A stretch of 28,938 nucleotides of DNA from Chara braunii (lineage: Eukaryota; Streptophyta; Charophyceae; Charales; Characeae): NCBI GenBank assembly GCA_003427395.1, contig BFEA01000136.1, positions 2,887,393 to 2,916,330 of the forward strand, read 5' to 3'. The notes beneath the pieces were generated by a model. It had not been told where the DNA came from. It saw nothing but the letters and a program-made list of their open reading frames with translations, and ran no database searches. Numbering within the stretch: the first letter of the stretch is position 1; every line of letters begins with the position of its first letter. This document shows, in pieces, positions 1-9,720 of this stretch. Both the position numbers and the translations under genes were made by a program.

Positions 1-21
1 TTTTTTTTTTTTTTTTTTTTT
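1..21 (-). repeat. Poly(T) run at the left edge
   Basis: A run of 21 T. Read on the minus strand it is a poly(A) stretch, so it could be the tail of a retroposed sequence lying to the right on that strand. No such element is recognisable in the adjacent 200 bases, and a simple homopolymer is equally likely. Confidence 0.7.
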
Positions 22-220
22 AACAAACGCTCCAGTCTATTCATGGGGAGCAGCACGTGCTGGGAACCGGGCCCAGCGTCCCATATCAAATTGTACAGAT
101 CATTGAGAACGTTTGAGATCATTTGAGATACCGGGGCCATTACCCAGCTTCGGCTGAGAACAGTGAGACTGTGAACACGATATGATTCAGACATGCACAA
201 AAGACAAGAATCAGGGCGTG

Positions 221-350
221 GATCTTTCCATGTTCTAGCGGAAGATTCACTCTCGTTTTACACATTTCGAGAGTAATGGAGCGAGGGGGGGTCCACCACT
301 CTCTAAATGTGCAAAACGAGAGTGAATTCCGCTAGAACATGGAAAGATGC
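221..350. mobile_element. Foldback (MITE-like) element, copy 1
   Basis: The left arm starts GATCTTTCCATGTTCTAGCG at 221 and the right arm ends CGCTAGAACATGGAAAGAT near 349. The arms are about 52 bases, nearly perfect inverted complements, separated by a loop of about 25 bases containing AGCGAGGG. No open reading frame fits inside. A related copy lies at 532-638 and a diverged half-copy at 7,841-7,910, so this is a small dispersed family. The structure fits a miniature inverted-repeat element. I do not recognise the superfamily and no target duplication is clear. Confidence 0.75.
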
Positions 351-531
351 ACCGCCACGAGGCCCCAAGGATGACACGCATAGGTCGGGAACTCTGAGAA
401 GGAAAAATAAAAAAGAACGAAAAAAGAAAAGAAACTGGGTCGGTGTATGTTCTAGGGCCTCTGCGTTGTTGTCAGCCCGTTTATCTCGTTGGGCCCCTGT
501 ATCCCCGTTGCCAAAAAGAAAATAAAAGCTC

Positions 532-638
532 GTGGCGCTGTATCTTTCCATGTTCTAGGGAAGGTTCACTCTCGTTTTGCGCATTTCGAGAAACTGAGAG
601 TGAATCTTCCGCTAGAACACGGAAAGATACAGCGCCAC
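532..638. mobile_element. Foldback (MITE-like) element, copy 2
   Basis: The left arm begins GTGGCGCTGTATCTTTCC and the right arm ends GGAAAGATACAGCGCCAC. The arms are about 45 bases around a loop of roughly 17 bases. The inner part of both arms (ATCTTTCC.TGTTCTAG.GGAAG.TTCACTCTC) matches copy 1 at 221-350, but this copy has a longer match at the outer ends and a shorter loop. It is non-coding. The pair shows the family was mobile or duplicated locally. Confidence 0.75.
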
Positions 639-857
639 CATCTTTTCTTTTTTCTTCTTGTTTCTTCTTTCTTTTTTTGGAAAATGGCCTGCCCCTCCCA
701 CGTGGATGACTAGACTACAGTTACAAACTCTGCCCTGCGACAGCCACGCGACGGAGGAGTTTGGCCTGCAGTGTAAACTTCAGAGGGGTTTGGACTCCAA
801 AACGGAAGTTTGGAATGTATTTTCAAACTCTAACCCTGACCACGCCCTAGTTTTCTC
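639..857. other. No gene seen (pyrimidine-rich start, then unique sequence)
   Basis: A T/C-rich tract at 642-680 follows the foldback element. The remainder is unremarkable sequence with only short open frames and no recognisable protein similarity. Confidence 0.5.
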
Positions 858-953
858 ATAAATCAATCAATAAATCAATCCAAAAAAAAAATCAACCAAT
901 CAATATATCAACCAATCAACCAACCAATCATGCAATCAATCAATCAATCAATT

Positions 954-988
<35 letters not shown>

Positions 989-990
989 TA
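858..990. repeat. Imperfect (AATC)n tetranucleotide repeat
   Basis: AATC/CAAT units run through this stretch with scattered substitutions and an A-rich interruption near 880-890. Purest from about 935 to 988. Confidence 0.9.
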
Positions 991-1058
991 AAAAAGAAGT
1001 AGAAAAACAAAACAGCGGCCTTTTCGACAGAGAGAATAAATGAAAAGTAGGAAAAAAA

Positions 1059-1151
1059 AAAACGGGGGGTCCATGATTTTTCTCTCCCCCCTCTAGGAGC
1101 CCCCTATTTGGTCCCCCCCATTTTTTATTATTATTTTTTTTCTTTATGGGG
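1059..1151. repeat. Homopolymer-rich, low-complexity stretch
   Basis: Successive short runs of A, G, C and T (for example a G run at about 1,147 and T runs at 1,122-1,141). No coding potential is visible. Confidence 0.6.
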
Positions 1152-1215
1152 GGGTGGGCCCCGGGTCCCGCTGCCGGAATCCCAACCCCTATTGGCAGGA
1201 CCCCCCTCCCCTCAG

Positions 1216-1310
1216 CCGCAGCGGGCCATCCCCGACCACGACCGCAGCGGTCACGACCGCGGCCCCGACCGTGGGCCTCGGTCATGACTGCCATGACCGC
1301 GGCCGCTGGG
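1216..1310. repeat. GC-rich block of degenerate CGACCGCGG repeats
   Basis: Short related motifs recur (CCGCAGCGG, GACCGCAGCGGTC, GACCGCGGCC, GACCGTGGGCC, GACCGCGGCCGC). Several are self-complementary, so both strands carry the same words. This looks like local slippage or a remnant of a repeat. I see no gene. Confidence 0.6.
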
Positions 1311-1510
1311 GATACATAGATGGGATCACAGTGTGAGGGTGCCCTAAGGGCCTACTCAGGGCATAATCATACTGGGTCCTACAATCCCAAATTCCCCAAA
1401 AGAAAGGGCAGAGGGCCGGTCACAGAGATTTGCCAAAATACCAAGTGTACTATTTGTGTGCCCATTGTCAGCGGCCTGGGAAGCCGCGGGGCCAGGGAAT
1501 TTGCGGTCAT

Positions 1511-1538
1511 TGCGGTCACCTCTGGAGGTGACCGCAAA
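1511..1538. repeat. Perfect 13-bp-arm palindrome
   Basis: TTGCGGTCACCTC and its complement GAGGTGACCGCAA are separated by only two bases. A partial third copy, TTTGCGGTCA, lies just to the left at 1,500-1,509. It is followed by a T run, but in a eukaryotic setting I do not read this as a terminator. Confidence 0.7.
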
Positions 1539-1559
1539 TGCCCTTTTTTTTTCCCGCAA

Positions 1560-2249
1560 CGAATTCACACGGTCCCATACACGCATGCAATTGCAAAGGA
1601 GACTGGAAGGAGGCAAATCCACACAAAACCGGAGAGATAATATGGACAGCGGAAGCTCAAAATACACAGAGAACTGAAAAACGAATTTTAGTTATGCAAT
1701 CCCTTGTCCTCCTCCAATCAATCCAGAGTACTTGTTCCAAGAATCCCAACCACGTTATCAACACCCACGGACCAATTATTTACAAGATTTCATCGAAGTA
1801 TTCGGGAGTCTTCTTCGTCCTCCTTCTCCCTCAAGCTCTGGCTATGGTGCTTGCGAGCACCCAACCTATCAAGCCTGCCAATGGCTACACACCCTCCTAA
1901 ATCCAACACCCCTCTCTGCACCACTCAAGAAGCCCACTGCAGATGGAGTGTCCACTCAGCAGGAGAGCACAGCTCCCAGGATCATGAAGAAGAACAGCAA
2001 GTCGATGAAGATGAAGATCTGCCACGTCAAAGAAGAGCCGCTGAAAGTGCAGCTTCGGTGCCAGCTGACCAAGCCCCAACAGACAGCAAACAGTATGCGC
2101 CTCACAGAGCCGGGCCTGATGCCTGGGCCATATATGCATGAGCTAGGTAAGCCCCCGTAACACCATCTATGGCCGCCAACTTCCTCTCGTGGATGAAGAG
2201 GACCGAGAGATTAGTGCAACTCCAAGGTAGACCTCCCGCAGCACTTCGT
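1560..2249. other. No supportable gene; overlapping open frames only
   Basis: Two plus-strand frames stay open here (about 1,704-2,141 and 1,732-2,160) but overlap each other, and neither product resembles a family I know. One product has an acidic patch near 1,975-2,020. A donor-like CTAG/GTAAGC occurs at about 2,145-2,151, so an exon is possible but not supported. Confidence 0.3.
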
Positions 2250-2311
2250 GGGAAGAAAAAGACGAAACAGAACCCGTAATGGGAAAAAAAAGACGAAACA
2301 GAACCCGTAAT
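2250..2311. repeat. 31-bp tandem duplication
   Basis: Two adjacent copies (2,250-2,280 and 2,281-2,311) both end AAGACGAAACAGAACCCGTAAT and differ at about one base in the A-rich part. A recent local duplication in non-coding sequence. Confidence 0.85.
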
Positions 2312-2876
2312 CCGTCGGCCCCTGCCTACTTCTACCGGACTTCCCTGGACCTACAACACAGCTGCAGCCGCCTACAGACCTATCTGACCGTCCGAACAGC
2401 AAACATCTATGGTCTAGTAGTCAACATGGCTCTATCTGCATGTAGATGGAGATGTGAGCTAAGGGGATCCAAGGCTAAGACACACAAAAGAAAGACCTAC
2501 TGCCAACCAGTTTCTGGAAAGGCAGAAAGGAGAAAACGAACGAGGCTGAAAGGCCTAAGACTGCTAAGTAGGGACAACTAGGGACAGGTTCAAGGTTCAA
2601 GCCCAACAAGCCTCAAAAACATCCAAACACCACAAACACACTACAAGTCACGGGATCAATTCCTGCAACGCCCAAAACAAGAAAACAGCGAGTTTAAATT
2701 AGTGTACAGCCCGCATCTCACTGCAATTCATTGGAAAAGTACCAAATCCCCATTTCTCCTGACTGCCGCGCCCTTGTCCCATCCGAAAAGGTACAGCAGT
2801 CCCGCCCGAAGCATGCCCAAAACCTCAAATAGTCCCTTCCCAAATCCAGTGGCACATATTTTGCGGATTTGGGGTC

Positions 2877-2932
2877 GCAGTGTGAGTACGCCCTCACACT
2901 AGTTGCAGTGTGAGTATGCCCTCGCACTAGTG
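2877..2932. repeat. 28-bp tandem duplication with internal GTGTGAG/CTCACAC pairing
   Basis: Copies at 2,877-2,904 and 2,905-2,932 share GCAGTGTGAGTA.GCCCTC and end CACTAGT. Each copy can fold because GTGTGAG is followed by CTCACAC or a near match. The core GTGTGAG....CCCT also occurs at about 1,330 and 3,225, so it may be a terminal motif of a dispersed element. Confidence 0.75.
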
Positions 2933-3355
2933 CCTTGTATGGCAAAATAGCTAAAATTTGATGGTTGGGCCAGTTGCACGAGGCAGGGAAAGTTGCAAAA
3001 GCAGAGAACGGGGTATCAAATGTCAGCGTTGTGGCGGGCTGCAGGGAAGAAAAGGTTGAAAGATTTGGGCCTTGCACTGTGTGACCACTCGCGGCACCAT
3101 TTTGGCAATTGCCAGAAAGTCCGGCTCGAGTCTTTGTGATTTGTAGCCTCTATGTGACCGGGCGGGGTAGCATTTCAGCAAAATGGAGATAGCAAAATTC
3201 AGAGATCTTGCTGCTATGCCACCTCTGTGTGAGCACACCCTAATACAGACTGTGGAAGACGCTAGCTGCAAGAGGACACCTAGAAAAGGAAAAAACTGCG
3301 CACAGGGCCTTTCCCTCATGGATGACTGCATGGAAAGGTGAACGTCAAGGTACAG

Positions 3356-3459
3356 TGGATGTTGCTGAAGCCCAAGCTTCTTCCAAAGGTCTACAGTTCG
3401 AGCTTTTAGTGAGAACTACCGAGGAGGCCGACAATTTGAGCCTGGCGGCAGCAAACAAG
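3356..3459 (+). other. Weak candidate exon
   Basis: An open stretch of about 34 codons is bounded by an acceptor-like GGTACAG on the left and a donor-like AACAAG/GTATAC on the right. The implied peptide is of balanced composition (includes EAQASSKGLQFELLVRTTEE) but matches no family I recognise. No partner exon was found. It is listed only because it looks less random than its surroundings. Confidence 0.18.
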
Positions 3460-6400
3460 GTATACCCCAGGACCAGCCCCAAGCCGTATCTTGGTCAGTT
3501 TTGGCTGTGGAATGACCTAACATCGACCTTCCAACGAGCTTCTAACTTTCCTTGGGCGACAGGTCGTCAGGTGTCACATGGGGAGGGTATGTTCGTTTTC
3601 CCTTTCTTACAATTGATTGCTTTGTACTTCCTTCAATTTTAGGGTCCAATACGGATAATGGAGTAATAGTACAGTGTGAGCTGTTGAAAAAGGGAGCATT
3701 TGCTCGTCTTTAAGACTCGTTCATTTTTAGTTTTCCTGTTTTTTTACTATGAGAACACTAGGGAGTATATTCCCGGTTTTCACAGCGCGCCCCTGAAGTC
3801 ACGTGTTTTCTCGATCTTTGCTTTGGCTTTATCTCACAATCAAGGCCACATGAACGAGGCCTTTCCGCTACATGGCCAGCCCAACCTCGATAGGACTTCG
3901 ATACTTCGTACAACCCGGCTACAGTGGCAGGATGCCATCAGGATAATTCGCCTCAAAATGGTGATGGTGAGGTATCGAGAGAGAAAGGCGCTGTAGAAGC
4001 GGGTGGCACTGAAAAGTGTGAACAAAATATAAGTCAGATGGAGAACGGTGAAAAGGGTGAACATTGTGGAGATCATCAGGAAGCTTAACAAAAAGGTCTT
4101 CAGGGTCGACATATTCGGTGGGGAGGAAAGCGGTAATGGTGAGATTGAGAAAGCTGGACATAGGGTAGGTACTTATAAACAAAAATGATGTAGATCGGAG
4201 GATTAGAGCGGATGATTTTCACAGGTCAGAGGGTGAAACAGTAACGCTGAGAGCGGCGATGGTGAAATTAGTGATGGTGTGCACAGAAACAAGATCATGG
4301 GCCAAGATTGGGTGACTCCAAACAAAATCGTTTGGCAAGATCGGGTGGCTTGACACCTTGGACTGTTTTGAATCATGAAGATTCAATGGCCACCATGTCT
4401 TTACGTAACTCGTAGCTCATGGAGCATACTGTAGTGTGCTCTCTGATCCCCACCTAATGATCTTACCTGAATTAACCTGCCAGTTCTATCTCTAGAAGTC
4501 ACACAGGCTTGTGATGCGCAAACCACACACCCCGTGGTATGAATACCGATCAGAGTAATTGGGGGTGTGGCCGAGGATTTTTGGCCGGTGGGGTTGAATC
4601 TCCCGGATGGAACGGGGGATTCTTGTTTCATACCGAGGCCGTTCTTGAATTCGGGCCGTCGTCAAGGGCAAAAAGAGATATACCAGGGAATGAGAGGGGT
4701 TATTCCGAAACGACACGCTCTGTTTGGGTTCAAAAACTTACGCTCGTCCGAGGAGGATGATAGCGGCGCGCTACTCGTCCAGCCATAAAATCAAAAGGAA
4801 GGGAAAAGAAAAAGGAAGAGCGGACTTCACCGCTCCTTTCGCGCTAAGTTCACGCCAATTCAGAGACGGAAGCCCAGGGACATGGAGCTTTCAGGCCTCT
4901 GCGTCAGATTCATCGAGTCCCCGCGGGCGTCCCGGTGTGGCGGCGTTTGGTGTGGGCTGGGCTAGGGGAACCCAGATCCGAAAGTTAACCAGGATTGTGC
5001 CCACGTTGCGGGAGAGTTCTGGGAACCGAGCCGCACCTTCATATCCCAGGACTTGTCTTCGCTAGGAACACAAATCTCCCTGCCGACACCAGCGACACTT
5101 AAACGGAGGCCGCCATGTGGCATGGCCCGCAGACCAGGGTAACACCGTCAGATCGGTGTACGGCAGGATCAGGGGAGGGGAGGAGAACCGATCAATTATA
5201 ACAAACCTGCTCCCCTCTACGTGGCAGGCCCTAGCTGGGTTATACAGATGAACCTGCTCGGTTCGTCGTGGGGTCTTCCGTACGTCCGCATCGCAGTACA
5301 CGTTGTCGTCGGCTGCGATCGGGAAGGATGGTAGCACGCTGCAACGAACCGACAAAAGGGTTGAGCACAGACAATTGCCCGTGCCCGCGTTCGTCGAGGC
5401 AAACGCCGACTCCATACAAAGGTCAATGGAACTCGCATCACCCTCTCCGTTTCAGCCGGAATGCAGGCTCAGGGATACAGCGTCGTGATCACCAATTAGT
5501 GGTCAGGACAAATGTGACTAGGACCGAGTCGCGGAGATGTCAGCCGCGTCATGGAGACGCGTGCGACTGGTATCCTTGGTGGTCGGATGCAAGTCGTGGA
5601 GAAACACTAGCCCAGTTGACCCGGATCACCTGTTACCGCGAGGGGAGACGATCCCCATGCATACACGCGACGCCGGGATCGTCAAGCGTCGAGGAAGGGA
5701 GGGAAATCCAACACACTCGTGCATTCATGCAGACGGTGGACAGCCCGTGTTCCCCAGAGCTGCACCCGTGAGCATCCACACATCTACACATTCATCTATC
5801 TTGGACAGTGAAACATGCAGCATCCACAGACTCTCGTACCAATCAGCATGCACACAACTTAGTACCCCCTCGGGACACTGCACACATCACACTTGGACAA
5901 AGCAGCGATGGAGATAAAAGTGAGTCCCTCGCTATTCAAAACTCACACACGGCTGGCCTCCCTCAGGCGCAGCCCTCAATCAGTCCGAACATCAACCAAC
6001 CATAGCCACAAGGCCCTGCCGCTGGCGACGTTCGATCTCCACCACCGCTTCGTCACCCCGATTGTCTTACCCCAAGTCTACCGCTAGTTCCACCCCACGT
6101 CATCACTCCGACCGTCACTGGGCACGTCAAGCCTGTTTGACGATGCAGACTTCGCGCATAGCTCGAGCAGTATTGCAGGCGCGATCAAAGAGGAGGAGAG
6201 GAGGGGACTGCGAGAATTTATAGCGCAGAAGGGGGCGGGGTGCCAGCACGAGGTGCAGGTAGCAAGGGGTGTAGATGAGCAGGACCGGTGAAAAGCAGGG
6301 ATTCTAGGAGGACCCAAAGACGCAGGTCGAAAGTTCTGCGTAATTGAGGTGGTCGTTCAGGTGATGCGCATGTTCCGCTTTCACCGCATTGATCCGACCA

Positions 6401-6590
6401 TCCCAACTAGACAGCCAATCGATCGCGATGATGGGTAAGGGAAGGATCGGACGTCGTTGGGGGAAGAGGAAGAGGCACTCATGAAGGAGCGTGCAGCAAG
6501 AAGGGAAGATGGCGCGTAGATGCAAAGCAGGGAGGGGGTTTACGTGACGTGCAAGAAATTTGACAAACAGCCGTGCACACGTTCTTGTGT
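3460..6590. other. Three kilobases without a recognisable gene
   Basis: Many short open frames occur on both strands, the longest about 167 codons on the plus strand at 5,268-5,771, but they overlap competing frames and none resembles a known family. There is no tandem repeat or clear inverted repeat of note. A repeated phrase around GATCGGGTGGCTTGAC / GATTGGGTGACTCC appears near 4,300-4,350. Confidence 0.45.
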
Positions 6591-7116
6591 AAGAAATTAA
6601 AAAATTCCGACCACACTAATTCCTAACCATTCTTGGATTTCTCGGCGCGGTCCCTCACCGCCCGCGCGGAAAAATCGACACGGGCAGTTCTGAAAGATGC
6701 AAGTTTCTTTTCCGTCCCCCACTCTAGGAAAATAGACCCCTCTTCTCTAAATCAACCAGAATCCGTACTTAGAGGCATACTTTCGATTTTCCCCCCGAAG
6801 GGTACGGAAAGCCGCTGAGTACGGATCCTGGCTTGTCACAGGCTAGCGTAGAAAGAAACTAAAAAATTCCAACGACACTAATTCCTAACCGTTTCTTGGA
6901 TTTCTCAGCAAGGTCGCTAACCGTCCGTGCGGAAAAATCAGCATGGGCAGTTCTGAAAGATGCAAGTTTCTTTTCCGTCCCCCACTCTGGAAAAATAGAC
7001 CCCTCTTCTCTAAATCAGCCAGTATCCGTACTTAGAAGCTTACTTTGGATTTTCCCCCCGAAGGGTACGGAAAGCCACTGAGTACGGACCCTGGCTTGTC
7101 ACAGGCTAGCGTAGAA
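6591..7116. repeat. 262-264 bp tandem duplication
   Basis: Unit 1 (6,591-6,852) and unit 2 (6,853-7,116) align along their whole length, from AAGAAA(T/C)TAAAAAATTCC to GGCTTGTCACAGGCTAGCGTAG, with roughly 10 percent differences. Both keep the same 61-codon open frame (6,633-6,818 and 6,896-7,081), but that frame opens with TTG, has no ATG, and shows about nine amino-acid changes. I read the unit as non-coding, or as an internal exon at most. Confidence 0.9.
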
Positions 7117-7185
7117 GTAAGTATTTGGCGCCCTAATAGGTGAAGAAATCTGTGTGGTCTGGCAAGGCGGGCTGCATGAACAGCC

Positions 7186-7362
7186 TTGAACTTTCGTTCC
7201 AGAGGAATATCTGTAACTACTATGAGGGTGCTGGACCTGATTTCCAGCAGGTGCGACTCCCCACGATTAGATGGGCACCATCGACCTCTTGCAGGCTTCT
7301 ATCACCAGGGGCTCCTACCACCCTGGTCGCAGAATTCCCTGCTCCGAGAGATGTTAAAAAAA

Positions 7363-7402
<40 letters not shown>
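7186..7402 (+). mobile_element. Possible SINE-like retroposon with poly(A) tail
   Basis: Non-coding sequence ends in about 25 A followed by AAAAG units (7,355-7,402). Just upstream, GGTGCGACTCC (about 7,249-7,259) resembles a polymerase III B box. It is preceded by CTGGA-(7 bases)-TCCAG, which has the geometry of a tRNA anticodon arm. A matching A box and target duplications were not found, so the SINE reading is tentative. Confidence 0.3.
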
Positions 7403-7476
7403 GTGGAGTACTGCCAGTCTGCCACTTGGCCCTGAAAATAGATAGAAGGAAACGGGAGAAGGATAGAACGCTACCC

Positions 7477-7725
7477 CTACTGAAGTTACCCCCAAAAAGG
7501 GGAAAGTACTCGGGAGTCACAAAAAATGAGTTGTAATTGCACTATGGGCCAAGATACAGTTTCTAGCTGCAGTTTGGGCAATGAACACAACCCAGCTTTC
7601 TGGCCAGGTACAGTGAGCGAAGTGCACTTGCAAACTGTATCTTGCCCCGTAGTGCAATTGTAACTCGTTTTTGTGGCTCTAATGAAATTACCCCAAAAAC
7701 AAGGGGAAACTACGTGGAAGTCACA
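7477..7725. repeat. Long direct repeats bracketing a foldback
   Basis: CTACTGAAGTTACCCCCAAA...GGGGAAA.TAC..GG.AGTCACAA at 7,477-7,523 recurs in diverged form at 7,680-7,725. At about 46 bases these are far longer than a normal transposon target duplication. The inverted repeat therefore probably sits inside a duplicated or composite unit. Confidence 0.6.
7514..7679. mobile_element. Foldback element with 50-bp arms
   Basis: The left arm (7,514-7,563) begins GAGTCACAAAAAATGAGTTG and the right arm (7,630-7,679) ends CTCGTTTTTGTGGCTC. The arms pair with a few mismatches across TAATTGCACTA.GGG..CAAGATACAGTTT. The loop is about 66 bases and no protein is encoded. It is flanked by related direct repeats (7,477-7,523 and 7,680-7,725), described separately. 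Consistent with a MITE or other foldback insertion. Confidence 0.7.
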
Positions 7726-7840
7726 ATCAAAGAATAAGCGGGAGAAAGCCGACGCTTCAGGTTTGACTTAAGAGCTGGTATTCTGGAGAGGAGACTATCA
7801 AACTTGCCGCGGCGGCTGCGCCACTCACCAATTGTGAGCA

Positions 7841-7910
7841 TATCTTTCCCCGTTTTAGCGGAAGATACAGTCTCATTTTGGATGTCTGGCGAGTCGTGCA
7901 GCGAGGGCGT
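7841..7910. mobile_element. Diverged half-copy of the 221-350 foldback family
   Basis: ATCTTTCC..GTT.TAGCGGAAGAT.CA.TCTC.TTTT matches the left arm of the element at 221. The loop word AGCGAGGG also follows at the expected place (about 7,900). The opposite arm is too degraded to call. This is the third member of the family in the window. Confidence 0.5.
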
Positions 7911-8007
7911 GTATCTGAGTGGAAATCGCGGCCGGAACAGAAGAATCGGACCGCAATTACCTCCAGAAATCGATGAAGAAGTTCTAGCTTGAGTATGCCC
8001 TGAGACC

Positions 8008-8107
8008 AACCCTAAACCCTAACCCCTAAACCCTAAGCCCCTAACCTCGTAACCCCTACCCCCTAAACCCTAAACCCTAAACCCTAAACTCTAACCCCCT
8101 AACCCTA
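8008..8107. repeat. Interstitial telomeric repeat block (plant type)
   Basis: About 100 bases of CCCTAAA units with variants (CCCCTAA, CCCTAAG, CTCTAA). Perfect CCCTAAACCCTAAACCCTAA lies near 8,070. This is the Arabidopsis-type telomere sequence, here inside the window and flanked by ordinary sequence. It may mark an old chromosome-end fusion, a telomerase-patched break, or a subtelomeric position. It supports a green-plant origin. Confidence 0.9.
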
Positions 8108-8233
8108 GGTCTCCCGAAACCCTCTGATCTGCTGGTAATGGCGATGCCAAACAACCGCCCCTAGATCGCTGAAAACGTGGTGGTGTGAATCTGTGTCCGC
8201 GTTTGTGGTTTTCAGACACACACACACATACAG

Positions 8234-8235
<2 letters not shown>

Positions 8236-8315
<80 letters not shown>
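8236..8315. repeat. (GA)40 microsatellite
   Basis: An uninterrupted GA run, preceded by a short (CA)n tract at 8,216-8,227. Confidence 0.95.
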
Positions 8316-8317
<2 letters not shown>

Positions 8318-8479
8318 TTCACCGATGAAGAGAATCGTAGCGACTTACCGGTTGTTGTGGGGATGGACGTCACTTTCTGTTCCAAACTATACACTAGATT
8401 GGAGTTGTCAATTGTGCGGGAGCTCAACCTGGGTGATGCTCCTCATCCTCGAAATTTCAGGCATGCTACCAAGATGTTT

Positions 8480-8674
8480 AAAAAAAAAAAAAAAAAAAAT
8501 AGACAGTAGGAGCCCCCCCCTTGATAGGCGACTAGGACCGCAAGGGTATGGCTGTCCACTTTTTTGCAAATCTTTCTCTTGCTCAAAATCATGCTTGCCG
8601 GTGGCAATCGACCGGACTGATGCCCCCCAGAATAGAAGGGGCTTTTTGTGAAAAAAAAANAAAAAAAAAAAAAA
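8480..8674. repeat. Two poly(A) runs, the second containing an N
   Basis: A runs at 8,480-8,498 and 8,651-8,674. The N at 8,660 shows the assembler could not resolve the length. The sequence between is unremarkable. Either run could be a retroposon tail, but no element body is recognised. Confidence 0.75.
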
Positions 8675-9064
8675 GGAATAGTCTGCTGCTATTCCAGATC
8701 CCGCCATGGTGGAGTTCTGCTTGTTGCTCACAGGAACAGGGTGTCACTTGTCACACGTGCGGTCATTGTTGTTTGTGTACTTGGGGCAACTACAAGTCTA
8801 GATACAGCGATGATGATGATGACGGTACGATAGATGTGGGGGAGGATGGCAGTGACACGAGTGCAAGACCTGGGAGAGGAATGGCAGATGCGTTTTTTTT
8901 TTTTTTCCCCCTTTTGATTTGAACGATTTCTTCTCTTTTTACGAGTGTCAACAGCCGTGCACAGATCACATGCTATTGAGTCTTCGCTTTTTTCTGCATC
9001 GTTCTGATTAATGATGGGACGAATTCTGTCTTTCTTGAGTGCATAGGTCCTGTGAAGCTCTATT

Positions 9065-9102
9065 AAACTTTTTTTTTTTGTTTTTTTTTTGGGGGGGGGG
9101 GC
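9065..9102. repeat. T-run/G-run homopolymer tract
   Basis: A T-rich tract interrupted by one G is followed by about 12 G. Low complexity only. Confidence 0.8.
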
Positions 9103-9185
9103 GAAGGGAATGGGGAACATGAAAAACACCGGCGCTGGCCATTATCGTTATTATCTGAGTGAAATGATCGACCACCACAAGTAAC

Positions 9186-9239
9186 ATCTCATCTCATCTC
9201 ATCTCATCTCATGTGAGTGATTTTTTTTTTTTTTTTTTC
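9186..9239. repeat. (ATCTC)n pentanucleotide and poly(T)
   Basis: Five ATCTC units at about 9,186-9,212 are followed by a run of 18 T at 9,221-9,238. Confidence 0.85.
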
Positions 9240-9489
9240 ATCAACAGTCATCAACAGTGAGCGATCAGGAATTTTGATTGAAACACACAATGTCATGAGC
9301 AGTCTGTGCACGATCATGTGAACAGTTAGAGCATGAAGGTGGAAAGATTCACTGGCCATTTCTTTTTCATTTTTACTCACATTCGGTGATGGGTGCGGCG
9401 AGGGCCGGAACAGGAAAGTGTGGAATTCATGAGTGTGGGGGAGGAGAGAGATGGTAAGTGTCAGACAAGATCTTAAGCTTTGCATCTAC

Positions 9490-9720
9490 TATTTTCCTTC
9501 CTTGTTTTTTTGGAGGCAAGTACGCTGGACTCGCGGCTGGAGTCACACCCAATGTCATTCAGCATACGCAACTTAAGCAAATTAGCAGTTCCCGAAATGG
9601 AGCCCAAAAAAAAGGCGACCCTAAATCTGCTTCTGGTCGGCTTTCTGTATTGCAGGACGTGATGGCACTGATGGGAGCTCCACGACTTCTACCTGTGGAG
9701 AGAAAATGGCCTTGATGTAG
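9490..9720 (+). other. Open stretch of uncertain meaning upstream of the fusion gene
   Basis: A frame open from about 9,458 to 9,715 includes a pyrimidine-rich tract followed by AG (about 9,485-9,515) and ends near a donor-like ATGTAG/GTAGTG. The peptide (contains SGRLSVLQDVMALMGAPRLL) is not recognised. It could be an upstream exon of the gene starting at 10,419 or chance. The remaining sequence to 10,330 shows only GTGTGAG-type words at 9,740-9,780. Confidence 0.15.

Noticed and set aside
1511-1550. Hairpin followed by a T run, resembling a bacterial terminator
   Set aside because: The surroundings are eukaryotic, no gene ends nearby, and similar palindromes are scattered through this GC-rich block.
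4500-5060. Possible organelle DNA insertion
   Set aside because: The texture differs slightly from its neighbours, but I could not match it to any organelle gene and cannot search.
5268-5771. 167-codon plus-strand frame
   Set aside because: Overlaps other open frames on both strands, no recognisable domain, and composition typical of non-coding sequence with few stops.
8193-8651. Open frame of 152 codons with a long Arg-Glu repeat
   Set aside because: It is created by the GA microsatellite, which is open in several frames on both strands.
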